NCBI RefSeq assembly: GCF_002262875.1
Contig: NZ_NKYE01000021.1
Coordinates: 1-64,000 of the forward strand
Length of the DNA stretch: 64,000 nt
Reading direction: 5' to 3'
Origin: Amycolatopsis antarctica
Lineage (GTDB): Bacteria; Actinomycetota; Actinomycetes; Mycobacteriales; Pseudonocardiaceae
Positions 1 through 7,397 of the stretch are shown piece after piece. Position 1 is the stretch's first letter. The number at the start of each line of letters is the position of its first letter. A program made the translations under genes and the position numbers. The notes beneath the pieces are model-generated. The model ran no database searches. It saw only the letters and a list, made by a program, of their open reading frames with translations, and had not been told where the DNA came from.

Positions 1-90
1 CGCGCCCGATGGACGATGCGTTGGAAACCCGTGATCAACGCATTCGCCATCACCTTCGGTGACCGCTGGCCGGCCGCCGAGACCTACTGA
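1..90 (+). mobile_element. 3' end of an IS256-family (mutator) transposase, cut by the window start
   Basis: The frame is open from base 1 to a TGA at 88-90 and gives 29 residues containing RWKPVINAFAITF, then ITFGDRWPAAETY. This W-x-x-x-INAF-x-ITF pattern is what I know from the C-termini of actinobacterial IS256/mutator transposases. The DDE catalytic core lies outside the window, so activity cannot be judged. The right terminal inverted repeat should lie just downstream, around 91-130, but its left partner is not visible. Its presence supports reading the left third of the window as accessory DNA. Confidence 0.6.
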
Positions 91-153
91 TCAACAACGC
101 CGGAAACACCGATCATGAGATAGACCCTCCTACTCGGCTGGGACTGGTTGACG

Positions 154-687
154 ATGCAGAGCGCGAACTGGTGGGGCGCGGCGGGCCAGTGGGTCGGTGG
201 ACTGGGAACAGCAGGCGCCACCTTGATTGCCGCATACGTCCTTCTTGTGCAACAGAGAGACAAGCGTCAGGCTAAGGCGGAGGCGGTCAGCGCCTGGGTT
301 GAAGTCAACGCAGGGTTCGTCAACCACGTCGTGATCGGAAACGGCGCACCGACACCGGTGTTCGACGTGATCGTGCGGGTGGTCTACAACGGCGCGACGA
401 TCGCGGTGACGTCGCCCGATTCTGTTCCACCGGGAGGACGCACAGTCGAACTACCAGACGGCGGTCCGGAGGTGTGGGCCTGCGCGGCGGATCTTGCGAC
501 GATGCAGCAAGGCCCCAAGGTGGACTTGCTGTTCCGCGACGCCGCCAACCTGGTGTGGCATCGACACGCGGATGGGCGCATCGAACTCCATCGCCGCCCC
601 TATGACTGGTCAGCCGAGTACGCCACCGCCATTGAGGAAACCGACAGGGCTGAAGATCATGATGAAGCCACCAGTCGACCCATTTGA
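154..687 (+). CDS. hypothetical protein with one N-terminal membrane anchor
   Basis: The product is about 177 residues. A hydrophobic stretch at residues 10-33 (VGGLGTAGATLIAAYVLLV) is followed by positive charges (QQRDKRQAK), so a single membrane anchor with a cytoplasmic C-terminus is likely. The rest reads as a compact beta-rich domain (FDVIVRVVYNGATIAV). I do not recognise the family. An in-frame TTG at 148 is an alternative start. The 3' end overlaps the next gene by 29 bases, so the two are probably co-transcribed. Confidence 0.6.
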   Translation: MQSANWWGAAGQWVGGLGTAGATLIAAYVLLVQQRDKRQAKAEAVSAWVEVNAGFVNHVVIGNGAPTPVFDVIVRVVYNGATIAVTSPDSVPPGGRTVELPDGGPEVWACAADLATMQQGPKVDLLFRDAANLVWHRHADGRIELHRRPYDWSAEYATAIEETDRAEDHDEATSRPI

Positions 688-1069
688 CGATCCACGTTTC
701 GACCTGACTCGCCCGTACCCCGGTGGCGATGCCGCCCGTGAACGCGACTACGAGGCTGCTCAGGAGGAGTACGAGCGAGCTGATCACCAGTACGCGCTTG
801 CCGGTGGGCACGGGGAACACCGGCAGTACTACGCGCATCGCACCGAAGTCAGCCGAGCAGTCGACGCCCTCGCTGAGGAAACCCGGCACCACGGGCGCAC
901 CATTTCCTTGTGGCTGGTGTTGGATCACGGATTCCCGTGGCGGGACGCCTGTGACCTCGCAGATCTTCAACGGATTCTTGCGTTCCTTGCTGACCCGAAG
1001 AACAGGAATGAAGCCATGTTCATCGCCGAAGCACCACCTCGCCGCATCGACCGTTACGGGTCGAGGTGA
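659..1069 (+). CDS. hypothetical protein, translationally coupled to the upstream gene
   Basis: The product is 136 residues starting at a double ATG (659 and 662) inside the end of the preceding gene. It is charged and helical, rich in Glu, Arg and His (EEYERADHQYALAGGHGEH). The C-terminal part (DLADLQRILAFLADPKNRN) is amphipathic. There is no signal peptide or membrane segment. The family is not recognised; the overlap implies shared expression with the anchored protein upstream. Confidence 0.5.
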   Translation: MMKPPVDPFDDPRFDLTRPYPGGDAARERDYEAAQEEYERADHQYALAGGHGEHRQYYAHRTEVSRAVDALAEETRHHGRTISLWLVLDHGFPWRDACDLADLQRILAFLADPKNRNEAMFIAEAPPRRIDRYGSR

Positions 1070-1144
1070 GCGTACGAAGGCGATGAAGCCCAGTGGTGCA
1101 GACGTCTTGCGCGTGGGGAGGTAAACCGTGTGGACGTTGGGGTG

Positions 1145-1411
1145 TCAGTCAAGGAGGAGCTTCAGGATGTTCACTCCGAGACCAAGTACCGCGATGAAAG
1201 CCGCCCCCGAGGCACCTAGCACCACGGCGACGGGGCTCGCAGCACTGGCTGCCAAGAGGCATGTCGCGGCGCTCACGATCAGCGCCAGGAGCACGATCAT
1301 CGCCAGCCATATGCTCCGTAGAGCCAGCCTACTGATTCCCATCGCTGTCGCACAGGAGATCGTGTCGAACGAGGGTTCACCGGCCGGTCCGTGCACACGA
1401 TTTTCACTCAT
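1145..1411 (-). CDS. small two-helix membrane protein
   Basis: The product is about 88 residues if it starts at the ATG ending at 1411; another ATG 36 bases further upstream (1447) is possible. Two strongly hydrophobic segments (WLAMIVLLALIVSAATCLLA and SPVAVVLGASGAAFIAVLGL) follow a polar N-terminus. The C-terminus is very short (VNILKLLLD). It lies convergent to the upstream pair. No family is recognised. Confidence 0.5.
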   Translation of the reverse strand: MSENRVHGPAGEPSFDTISCATAMGISRLALRSIWLAMIVLLALIVSAATCLLAASAASPVAVVLGASGAAFIAVLGLGVNILKLLLD

Positions 1412-1509
1412 GATCCGAGGTTGACAGACAGCAAAGTACCTGGTCAAAGTTGGTGCTCGACGTTAGCGCAGCAACGTAAATGCGAACTCAGCGGTACTAA
1501 GAGACTGTG

Positions 1510-1535
1510 GTGCAGTAGTATCAGAACCACTGCAC
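1510..1535. promoter_or_regulatory. short inverted repeat upstream of the two-domain DNA-binding-like gene
   Basis: The arms GTGCAGT (1510-1516) and ACTGCAC (1529-1535) are a perfect 7-bp inverted repeat with 12 bases between them, about 130 bases upstream of the gene start at 1669. It could be an operator; no protein can be assigned. Confidence 0.25.
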
Positions 1536-1668
1536 AGCAACATGGGAACGCTTGGGCATCAATGGGAAGTCCGACCCGGCGGCATGGAAAAGACCGCTGA
1601 CCCCCATACCCCGTGACGCCACTACTCCACTACCTCCGGTCTCTCCTGCACAAAGGCCTAGGAACTTC

Positions 1669-2409
1669 ATGGACGCCCCCGATCGGGACACTGCCCTCCT
1701 CCACCTCCGCACCGCCGTTGAACGTTCAAAACGTCAGCAGCAAGTGCCCTTCGCCAGGAACTTCCTCAGCTCCACCGACGACACCACGCCGCCGCTGGCA
1801 CGGCTCATCCGAGGCGGGCGAGGAGGCGGAACCCGCCTCAAGCTCTACTTGACGATCACGATGATGGTGACCCGCAGCCCCCACGACATTCATCAGCCCC
1901 CGAGTTCTCGCCTCTGGGCACGCACCCTCGCCATGGCAGATCCTTCTGCGCCACGACGGATCACCAGCAACCTGAAATGGCTACACAACAACAAATTCAT
2001 CGCCCTCACCCCACGGGCGGGAGCCATCCCAAAGATCACTTTGCTGGACCCAACCGGGACCGGCGACGCCTACGTTCGCCCACTGCTGAGCGGTGACACC
2101 TACGTCACCCTGCCGCTCGACCTGTGGAATCAGGGATGGATCTTGAAACTGTCCCCGACCGCCCTCGCGCTTCTGATGGTGATCCGCGACGTACAGCAAA
2201 CAAAAGACGCCCCCCGCTACGCGAACCGACAGCTCCACGATTCCTACCAACTCTCGTGGGACACCTGGACCAGAGCCAGCCAAGAACTCGTCGGCCACGC
2301 CCTCCTGGAAACCACCCGTGTCCCACAAGGCGGCGACTTCGACTACCAGCGGATGCGAAACCTCTACCGCATCAACCTGGAACGGTTCACGAGTCAGCCC
2401 ACCTGGTGA
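1669..2409 (+). CDS. putative winged-helix DNA-binding protein (replication-initiator-like architecture)
   Basis: The product is 246 residues from the ATG at 1669, preceded by AGGA six bases upstream. A longer open frame to 1552 lacks such a signal. Residues 40-110 and 150-235 each read like helix-helix-helix-strand units: SRLWARTLAMADPSAPRRI with SNLKWLHNNKFI, and LSPTALALLMVIRD with SQELVGHALLETTRV. Both resemble winged-helix domains that sort helices with a following wing. Two such domains occur in theta-type plasmid initiators, but they also occur in plain regulators, so a replication role is only a guess. Codon use is less GC-biased than in the right-hand half of the window. Confidence 0.5.
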   Translation: MDAPDRDTALLHLRTAVERSKRQQQVPFARNFLSSTDDTTPPLARLIRGGRGGGTRLKLYLTITMMVTRSPHDIHQPPSSRLWARTLAMADPSAPRRITSNLKWLHNNKFIALTPRAGAIPKITLLDPTGTGDAYVRPLLSGDTYVTLPLDLWNQGWILKLSPTALALLMVIRDVQQTKDAPRYANRQLHDSYQLSWDTWTRASQELVGHALLETTRVPQGGDFDYQRMRNLYRINLERFTSQPTW

Positions 2410-2552
2410 GCAACTGAGTCGCTGCCACAAAAGGTTATGGGTCCCGTCAAACGAACCACTCGAACACTTATCTACAACCGATACATGTGGTTTTTCCGAT
2501 ACCCATATGTGCAAGAATCACGTCCAGACCGACAGCAGTTCGTCACAGAGCT

Positions 2553-3554
2553 TCACCCGACGACGAGCACCACTCCATTCTGCTTCACTAGCAGCCCCAA
2601 CCAGTGATCGGCGACGAGCGCCCCAGGAACAGCCTGCGCAAATACGGCTGCGTTACAGCGATCGAGTTGCAGGTGATTTACACTGTCAGGAAGACTCCCT
2701 AACAGGTCCGCTACCTGTATCCGTAGCTGGTCATGCACAGACGAGCGCCCGGTAAGTACAGAACTGGTGCGGTCGGCTATGTGTTCTCCGACAATAGTGG
2801 CGACGACGTTATGCCGGTGGTCTTCGCGGTGCAGCCCCTTGAGAAGTGGGAGCGTGTGCTGATACGGCGCCATCAGTTCAAGCACATCCTGGTAGGAAGC
2901 GGTGAAGGTAGCCAGACGCCAGAATTCGTCATCAGACTCCCTGAGCGATGCACGAAGGATTTCGAACGCTGGAGGGTTGAAGGCCCATCCTTCGAAGTCC
3001 GCTAGCGCCTCCTCGATCGCGCGAGAGTGTTCGGCACTCACTTGAAAAGAATCGATTTCGTGGACTGTCTGCCACGTATCATCTGGCTGGGCAGAAAGAA
3101 AGGAGAACTCGGTTTCGCCTTGAGCGAACCAATCATAAATTGCACAAACGATACGTCTGCGGCGAAGTCTCTCCGGGGCAGGGTCAATCACGTGCGGAAC
3201 ACAGTCGGGAAGCTCATCTACGGCGTCAGCTAACTGCACAATCGCGTCGAAGATGCAACCGAACTCGTGACCAGGTGATGCATCGTGCTTATCGGCGTTC
3301 GCGGCCTTCCTGATTACGTTAAGGGAATTAGTATGCGCCCACCCTCGCTGTCCCAGTTTCTGTGTCATCTCGTATAGACTGGCCTTTGCAACAGACCACT
3401 CACTCTCACTCGCCTTCAGGGTTCGTTCCCAAAGCGCTGCCGCATCCCGCGCCGCAGCGCCTATATCATCCGCGTCATACCCGTTGACCCGAAGCTCGTT
3501 CATCCGCTGAATGATCTCGCGAGTACCGTTCTCCAGATAATCTACGAGACGCAT
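2553..3554 (-). CDS. hypothetical alpha-helical protein with a HEPN-like motif
   Basis: The product is 333 residues, all soluble, starting at the ATG ending at 3554. Residues 75-95 contain LNVIRKAANADKHD. A conserved R followed by N-x-x-KH in a long helix recalls HEPN-type or abortive-infection helical domains, but the exact R-x4-6-H spacing is not met, so that reading is weak. The remainder has no motif I recognise. Base composition is visibly lower in GC than the chromosomal half, which suggests recent acquisition. It is divergent from the HTH gene at 3738, and the two share a 183-bp regulatory interval. Confidence 0.6.
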   Translation of the reverse strand: MRLVDYLENGTREIIQRMNELRVNGYDADDIGAAARDAAALWERTLKASESEWSVAKASLYEMTQKLGQRGWAHTNSLNVIRKAANADKHDASPGHEFGCIFDAIVQLADAVDELPDCVPHVIDPAPERLRRRRIVCAIYDWFAQGETEFSFLSAQPDDTWQTVHEIDSFQVSAEHSRAIEEALADFEGWAFNPPAFEILRASLRESDDEFWRLATFTASYQDVLELMAPYQHTLPLLKGLHREDHRHNVVATIVGEHIADRTSSVLTGRSSVHDQLRIQVADLLGSLPDSVNHLQLDRCNAAVFAQAVPGALVADHWLGLLVKQNGVVLVVG

Positions 3555-3686
3555 GGCACCTCCATCACTAGCAGGCGGGTCGGGGCGTACGTTCTACCGT
3601 CAGCGCGCGTAGTGCACATAGTCCGCACGTCCTTTCGCCTCTCAGGTTTGGGCACATTCCAGTACCCGTTTGTGTAGACCCTTGCT

Positions 3687-3709
3687 TTGACAGGTATGTT
3701 CACCTGACA
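3687..3709 (+). promoter_or_regulatory. operator-like inverted repeat overlapping a TTGACA -35 hexamer
   Basis: TTGACA (3687-3692) overlaps an inverted repeat TGACAGGT (3688-3695) / ACCTGACA (3702-3709) with one mismatch and a 6-base spacer. It sits about 30 bases before the start at 3738 in the divergent interval. Overlap of a -35 with a dyad is the usual layout for autorepression by an HTH protein, here plausibly the product starting at 3738. No convincing -10 is visible. Confidence 0.4.
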
Positions 3710-3737
3710 CTCTCGTCGTCGTATGTGGAGGGCACGT

Positions 3738-4109
3738 GTGCGTATCCCCGGGGCCACCTTCGGTATGACACGTCTCCCGGATCTTGGCGCACTCAGCGAC
3801 CAGGAACGGACGCCGGGAACACCAGCACATCACAGTCTTGTGGCATTCATTCTTCGCTGGACTGTCGCATGGAATGTTCGTTGCGGGATGGAACAGCGCG
3901 GCTGGCTCGACGGGCGAGGCGGCGCACCAGCCTACGACAAGGCAGCGCGACGCAGCCCCAGCCTGTCTCGCACCACCGTGAAGAACATCCTTGCTGGGAC
4001 CACCACGCCGGACACCGCGTCGTTGGTCGCCCTATCGACAGTCTTCGAGTTCTGGGTACTTACGGGGTTCGAGCGCAATCTAGAGGTCCTTGGGGTTCAT
4101 TTCGTCTAA
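3738..4109 (+). CDS. XRE-like helix-turn-helix protein
   Basis: The start is chosen at the GTG at 3738 because GGAGGG lies at 3728-3733; an ATG at 3723 is in frame but lacks such a site. The product is about 123 residues. The C-terminal half contains the helix-turn-helix SLSRTTVKNILAGTTTPDTA, with the R-x-T/S-V-x-x-I-L-x-G pattern of XRE/Cro DNA-recognition helices. The N-terminal part is not recognised. It is followed by a hairpin that overlaps its stop codon and then by the promoter of the next regulator. Confidence 0.5.
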   Translation: MRIPGATFGMTRLPDLGALSDQERTPGTPAHHSLVAFILRWTVAWNVRCGMEQRGWLDGRGGAPAYDKAARRSPSLSRTTVKNILAGTTTPDTASLVALSTVFEFWVLTGFERNLEVLGVHFV

Positions 4110-4141
4110 TAGATTGGTCCAACAGATTGGTCCAATCTATT
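4108..4141. promoter_or_regulatory. 10-bp inverted repeat straddling the stop of the HTH gene
   Basis: The arms AATAGATTGG (4108-4117) and CCAATCTATT (4132-4141) are perfectly complementary. The half-site AGATTGGTCCAA also occurs twice in direct orientation (from 4111 and 4124). The element begins at the stop codon of the upstream gene and its right arm touches the TTGACA of the next promoter (4140-4145). It is therefore either an operator for that promoter or a terminator of the upstream gene. Confidence 0.5.
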
Positions 4142-4182
4142 GACATACACGCTGTTCCACGCACACGTGTTTACACGTGGAA
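4140..4182 (+). promoter_or_regulatory. promoter with overlapping operator repeats for the winged-helix gene at 4213
   Basis: A consensus -35 TTGACA at 4140-4145 is followed by TTCCACG (4155-4161) and its complement CGTGGAA (4176-4182). Two ACACGTG direct repeats (from 4163 and 4173) lie between and around them. The dyad covers the expected -10 and transcription start, so binding there would block transcription. Negative autoregulation by the downstream winged-helix protein is the simplest reading. Confidence 0.5.
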
Positions 4183-4212
4183 TATGGTTTACTGGTCGTG
4201 GAGGTGATCCAC

Positions 4213-4851
4213 GTGTCCGACACGTCGCTGGACCGCACGGTCCACGAACATGAACAGCGCGCTGTTGAAACACTCGGCGGACTAGTCGACCTAGCGCGGG
4301 TCGCGTCACGGCTCGGTGTGACGTGGCGTCCATCCGACGCACTCATTTCCACGTGCCGCGACCTTCTTGCGCTAGCCCCCCAACATGAACCCACGTACCA
4401 CCACGAAGCCGACGACCACACCGCCCATGCCACAGCAGCGCCTTCGCCTCCGGTTGCCGAAAACACGACACGGCCGAACGGCCGCGCCCGACGTGGCGCG
4501 GTGACCGGAATGCTCCTAGAGATTTTGAGTGAGCATCCAGACGAAGACATGCGTGCCGTCGAACTGGTAGCCCCCATGAAGGAACGTGGATGGGTGCCTG
4601 GGACCAGGCCAGAGAATCAAGTCGGCAACGCGCTGGACCGTATCGCAAACGATGAGAGCAATCCGGTCGAAAAGGTCAGCCGTGGCCGCTACCGCTACGT
4701 CGTCCATAAGCCTCCCCGCATCAGCGGGGGTACCTCGGACGTCGTGTCCGAGGGCAGATACAACCCCACGGGCACAGATGACCAGTGGGGGTCGTCGACA
4801 CATGAAGGAGCGGCTTATGAGCCCGCCCCGGAAGAACAACTCCGCACCTAA
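4213..4851 (+). CDS. winged-helix protein with a complete 11-base Shine-Dalgarno
   Basis: The start is the GTG at 4213. GGAGGTGATCC at 4200-4210 is complementary to the whole anti-Shine-Dalgarno end of actinobacterial 16S rRNA, so translation initiation should be very efficient. The product is about 212 residues. Residues 1-80 are helical and polar; about 85-95 is a linker. Residues 95-160 (RGAVTGMLLEILSEHPDEDM ... GNALDRIANDE) form a winged-helix-like domain ending in the wing EKVSRGRYRYV. A disordered polar tail overlaps the next gene. It probably regulates its own promoter. Confidence 0.6.
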   Translation: MSDTSLDRTVHEHEQRAVETLGGLVDLARVASRLGVTWRPSDALISTCRDLLALAPQHEPTYHHEADDHTAHATAAPSPPVAENTTRPNGRARRGAVTGMLLEILSEHPDEDMRAVELVAPMKERGWVPGTRPENQVGNALDRIANDESNPVEKVSRGRYRYVVHKPPRISGGTSDVVSEGRYNPTGTDDQWGSSTHEGAAYEPAPEEQLRT

Positions 4852-5104
4852 AGCACCTAGGAATCGTTCCCAGACAAGCAAAAACCCCGCCAAGTCGTCC
4901 AAACCATGCGGGGTCATGCAGAGTAAGTCAGCTAAAGGCTGGCTTCAACTGCACTATAGCAGCTTTTTGCCGTACGGCAAAAAGCTGCTGATCTGGGTGG
5001 TGGTCCGGCTGCTGCTGATCGTGCTGGAGCAGGCCCTGCCCGCGCCGCTGAACGTCCCCTTCACGCTCCTTCGGGCGTGGGGTGACCGCCAGTCCGGCAC
5101 CTGA
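4817..5104 (+). CDS. small basic membrane protein containing a perfect DNA palindrome
   Basis: The start is the ATG at 4817, with AAGGAG at 4805-4810. The product is 95 residues with a basic N-terminus rich in Lys, Pro and Ser and one membrane segment (LLIWVVVRLLLIVLEQALP, residues about 57-76). It overlaps the end of the winged-helix gene by 35 bases. A 32-bp perfect palindrome (4957-4988) sits inside the frame and encodes residues 47-57. A hairpin followed by a T tract on the opposite strand also lies within it, so the region may serve as a terminator as well. The family is not recognised. Confidence 0.45.
   Translation: MSPPRKNNSAPKAPRNRSQTSKNPAKSSKPCGVMQSKSAKGWLQLHYSSFLPYGKKLLIWVVVRLLLIVLEQALPAPLNVPFTLLRAWGDRQSGT
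4884..4914 (-). terminator. intrinsic terminator for leftward transcription
   Basis: Read on the minus strand, ACCCCGC and GCGGGGT form a 7-bp stem with a 17-base loop, followed directly by a TTTTT run. This is the layout of a Rho-independent terminator for transcripts coming from the leftward nuclease genes at 5207-7284. Confidence 0.45.
4957..4988. repeat. 32-bp perfect palindrome
   Basis: The left half AGCAGCTTTTTGCCGT (4957-4972) is the exact reverse complement of the right half (4973-4988), with no spacer. The centre is GCCGTACGGC. It lies inside the small membrane-protein gene. A spacer-free 32-bp dyad is longer than a typical repressor site. It could be a centromere-like or resolution site, a cruciform, or a terminator working in both directions. 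Confidence 0.85.
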
Positions 5105-5118
5105 GGTAGGGACCTGAT

Positions 5119-5151
5119 GGGTAGCGCAACAGTCGTCCTGTTGCGCTACCC
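5119..5151. terminator. strong hairpin between convergent genes
   Basis: GGGTAGCGCAACAG (5119-5132) pairs perfectly with CTGTTGCGCTACCC (5138-5151) around a 5-base loop. It lies 15 bases after the stop of the small membrane protein and before the end of the leftward PD-(D/E)XK gene, so it probably ends transcription from both sides. There is no T tract, which is usual for actinobacteria. Confidence 0.7.
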
Positions 5152-5206
5152 GCACACTTAGATACCACCAGCCTTGGCTTGTTGACACTTACATCGCCGA
5201 GCTGGA

Positions 5207-6241
5207 TTACACGTGCGCCCGGCGAACCTCCACCACAGGTTCTCCCTCGTTGCGAAGGAACTCCTCGAATTCGGCGCGTAAAGAGGAGAGCTCCACGGGG
5301 CGGCCTGCGGCACCGTCGAGGAGATCCTGGAGGTTCCAGATGGCGAGGTGTCCGAAGCGTGCGTTGAACAGCGCGACTTCGCGGATCGTGAACTCGTCGT
5401 GGAAGTCCAGGAGGGCGTAGCCGAGGATCTGGAACAGCACCTTAGCGTCCAAGGTCGCGTACCTGCTGCCGTCCGCCCGCTTACTGCCTAAGACTGTCTT
5501 GATTTCCACCAGGGTTCCGGCTGCGATCAGATCAGCGTCGGCGTTCATCAAGACAGAGCCGGTGAACGTCGGGCCAACCGACCACGTCCCCGTGCGGGTG
5601 GCTAATGCGGGCACAAGCACAGCCTCGGCTTGCTCGCGTAGGGCGGCAAGCTGGTCGAGCGCGGCGGGTGAGGCGAGGCTGAGCAGGTCATCACCGGACA
5701 CCGTGGCCGGGTCGAGCATGGCGAGCACGGAACGCTCGGGTGACACGCCTCGACCGAGTTCAGTCAACAGTGACAGGGCCCAACATCCGCGAGCGACCAG
5801 TTCGGGGTCACGGGATGTGGGCTGGTGGGCGCCGTCGAACACGGGGACTGGACGGTCGTGATCCAACTCATCAAGAGCGGGAGTCGGTATGCCGAGGCGG
5901 GCGGCGAGTTCAGCCAGCGCGGTCGGCATTCGCCCACCGAAACGTTGGGCACCGACAGCGGGCAAGTCCACGTCCGGGTGGGGATCGACGAGGAAGCGAA
6001 CCAGGTGATCGAAGCTGCCACCGATCGCACCAGTCCCCGCGCCCGTGGGTTCGGTACTCGCCGGGACCCGAATGGGGCCAACCGCTTCTTTGTATCGCTG
6101 GAAGATGGTCTTGGTGTGCTGGGCCGGGAAGCGTTCGACCAGCCACGGTTTCAGCGGGCAACCCTTCAGCTTCAGCGCCTCAGTGAGTGCTGGCCATCCG
6201 CTGGTCATGTGGATCTCAAACTCATCGGGCACGTGTTTCAC
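5207..6241 (-). CDS. PD-(D/E)XK (RecB/Cas4-like) nuclease
   Basis: The product is 344 residues. The nuclease core is at residues about 228-275: an Asp in MNADADLI (about 233), then V-EIK-T (Glu and Lys at about 245-247), then QILGY (about 268-272). That is the D - ExK - QxxxY order of RecB/Cas4-type PD-(D/E)XK enzymes. Residues 1-200 are helical with no recognised domain. The GTG start overlaps the stop of the exonuclease gene upstream (GTGA), so the two are translationally coupled and probably work on the same DNA. Metal-dependent DNA cleavage is expected from the motif; substrate and role are inferred. Confidence 0.7.
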   Translation of the reverse strand: MKHVPDEFEIHMTSGWPALTEALKLKGCPLKPWLVERFPAQHTKTIFQRYKEAVGPIRVPASTEPTGAGTGAIGGSFDHLVRFLVDPHPDVDLPAVGAQRFGGRMPTALAELAARLGIPTPALDELDHDRPVPVFDGAHQPTSRDPELVARGCWALSLLTELGRGVSPERSVLAMLDPATVSGDDLLSLASPAALDQLAALREQAEAVLVPALATRTGTWSVGPTFTGSVLMNADADLIAAGTLVEIKTVLGSKRADGSRYATLDAKVLFQILGYALLDFHDEFTIREVALFNARFGHLAIWNLQDLLDGAAGRPVELSSLRAEFEEFLRNEGEPVVEVRRAHV

Positions 6242-7284
6242 CGTCCGTATTCGGCGTCGTAGCGCTGCTTCAGTTCGGCGGCGCGGTGTTCGTCGCAGGT
6301 GTGGCTGGGTTGTTCGGGGTCGGATCGGAGCTTGAGCAGCCGGGATCGGATCGCGTCAGGGGAACGTCCGTGATGCTCCGCCAACTCGGTGCGCAGTGCC
6401 GCAGCCTCTGCCGTGGGGGCGGCGGAAAGCCATTCGTCTCGAAGCGCAGCTTCCTCCTGCGGGGTCCAGGTGGCGTGCGATTGCCGTGGCCCTCCGGGAC
6501 GAGGAGGTAGACGACGGCGAGGCGGATGTGTCCCAGCGGTGGTCTCGGGGACGAGGGGCCAAGTCTTCGCGGCGGCGCGAACATCGGTAGCGCGTGCCCG
6601 CAACTGAGTTACCTGCGTGGGGTTGCGGCGTTCGCCTTCGAGGTTGCGGGCCCGCCAATCAAGTTTGTCCGCGAAACTGTTTTCGTGGTTTCGGAACCAG
6701 TGGGCTTGTTGTCCGTGAAGGTCTTGCGGCGCGATCAGACCGATCTGGTCCGGGTGGTTCTTCGCGAGTTTCCAGGCCAGGCGTGCTGCTGCGAGAGCGT
6801 CCTCAGCGCCGTCGTGGGCCTTGTCATGGCGGACGTCGTAGTGCGCGCATAAGGCACCGAGGTTGGCCTTGCCTTGACGGCGAGGTGCGAGGTGTCGGTG
6901 GATGCACAGCGGGTCGATTACCGGTCCGCTCAACGGAAGGGTTCGATCGTGGTGGCGGCGTAGCTCGGCGTCGAGCATGGTCAGGTCGAAGGCTGCGTTG
7001 AACGCGCACAGTGGTGTCGTCGGTGTCCACACTTCACCCAGATAGGCCGCTATTTCCGTAACGACGTCGGCGGCTGGACAGCCTTCCTGTCGTGCTTGCT
7101 CCGTGGTGATGCCGTGGATGGCAGTCGCGTCCGCCGGTATCTCGACTCCGGGGTCGGCAAGCCACGTGCGGATGCGCACGACGGACGCGGTGACCACGCG
7201 GTCCCGGAGTGGGTCGACATTGGTGGTCTCTAGGTCCAACGCGGCGATCTGACCATCTCTCCATGACGTAGCGAGTTGAGTCAT
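6238..7284 (-). CDS. DnaQ-like DEDDh 3'-5' exonuclease with a C-terminal SANT/Myb-like domain
   Basis: From the ATG ending at 7284 the product is about 348 residues. Exo I is ALDLETTN (residues 15-22), exo II is AFNAAFDLTML with its Asp, and exo III is HDGAEDALAAARL with His and Asp. All DEDDh residues are therefore present and the exonuclease should be active. Residues about 285-340 contain WTPQEEAALRDEWL and GRSPDAIRSRLLKL, a SANT/Myb-like helix triplet that may bind DNA. A longer frame reaches 7410, but it would run into the divergent ATPase gene. The gene is coupled to the PD-(D/E)XK nuclease downstream and divergent from the ATPase. Confidence 0.8.
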   Translation of the reverse strand: MTQLATSWRDGQIAALDLETTNVDPLRDRVVTASVVRIRTWLADPGVEIPADATAIHGITTEQARQEGCPAADVVTEIAAYLGEVWTPTTPLCAFNAAFDLTMLDAELRRHHDRTLPLSGPVIDPLCIHRHLAPRRQGKANLGALCAHYDVRHDKAHDGAEDALAAARLAWKLAKNHPDQIGLIAPQDLHGQQAHWFRNHENSFADKLDWRARNLEGERRNPTQVTQLRARATDVRAAAKTWPLVPETTAGTHPPRRRLPPRPGGPRQSHATWTPQEEAALRDEWLSAAPTAEAAALRTELAEHHGRSPDAIRSRLLKLRSDPEQPSHTCDEHRAAELKQRYDAEYGR

Positions 7285-7397
7285 GCGCGAAAAGTAGCAA
7301 CTGGGGCCGACAACTTTTGCCGATTCGCGAACATCGTTGATCGACATCGCCCGGATGGACGCTTCAGCCTCGGCATGGAGGTGCCGTTGATCGAAGT

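Noticed and set aside
1669..2409. Calling the product a plasmid replication initiator
   Set aside because: Two winged-helix-like units are suggestive, but no iterons lie upstream and no signature motif is present.
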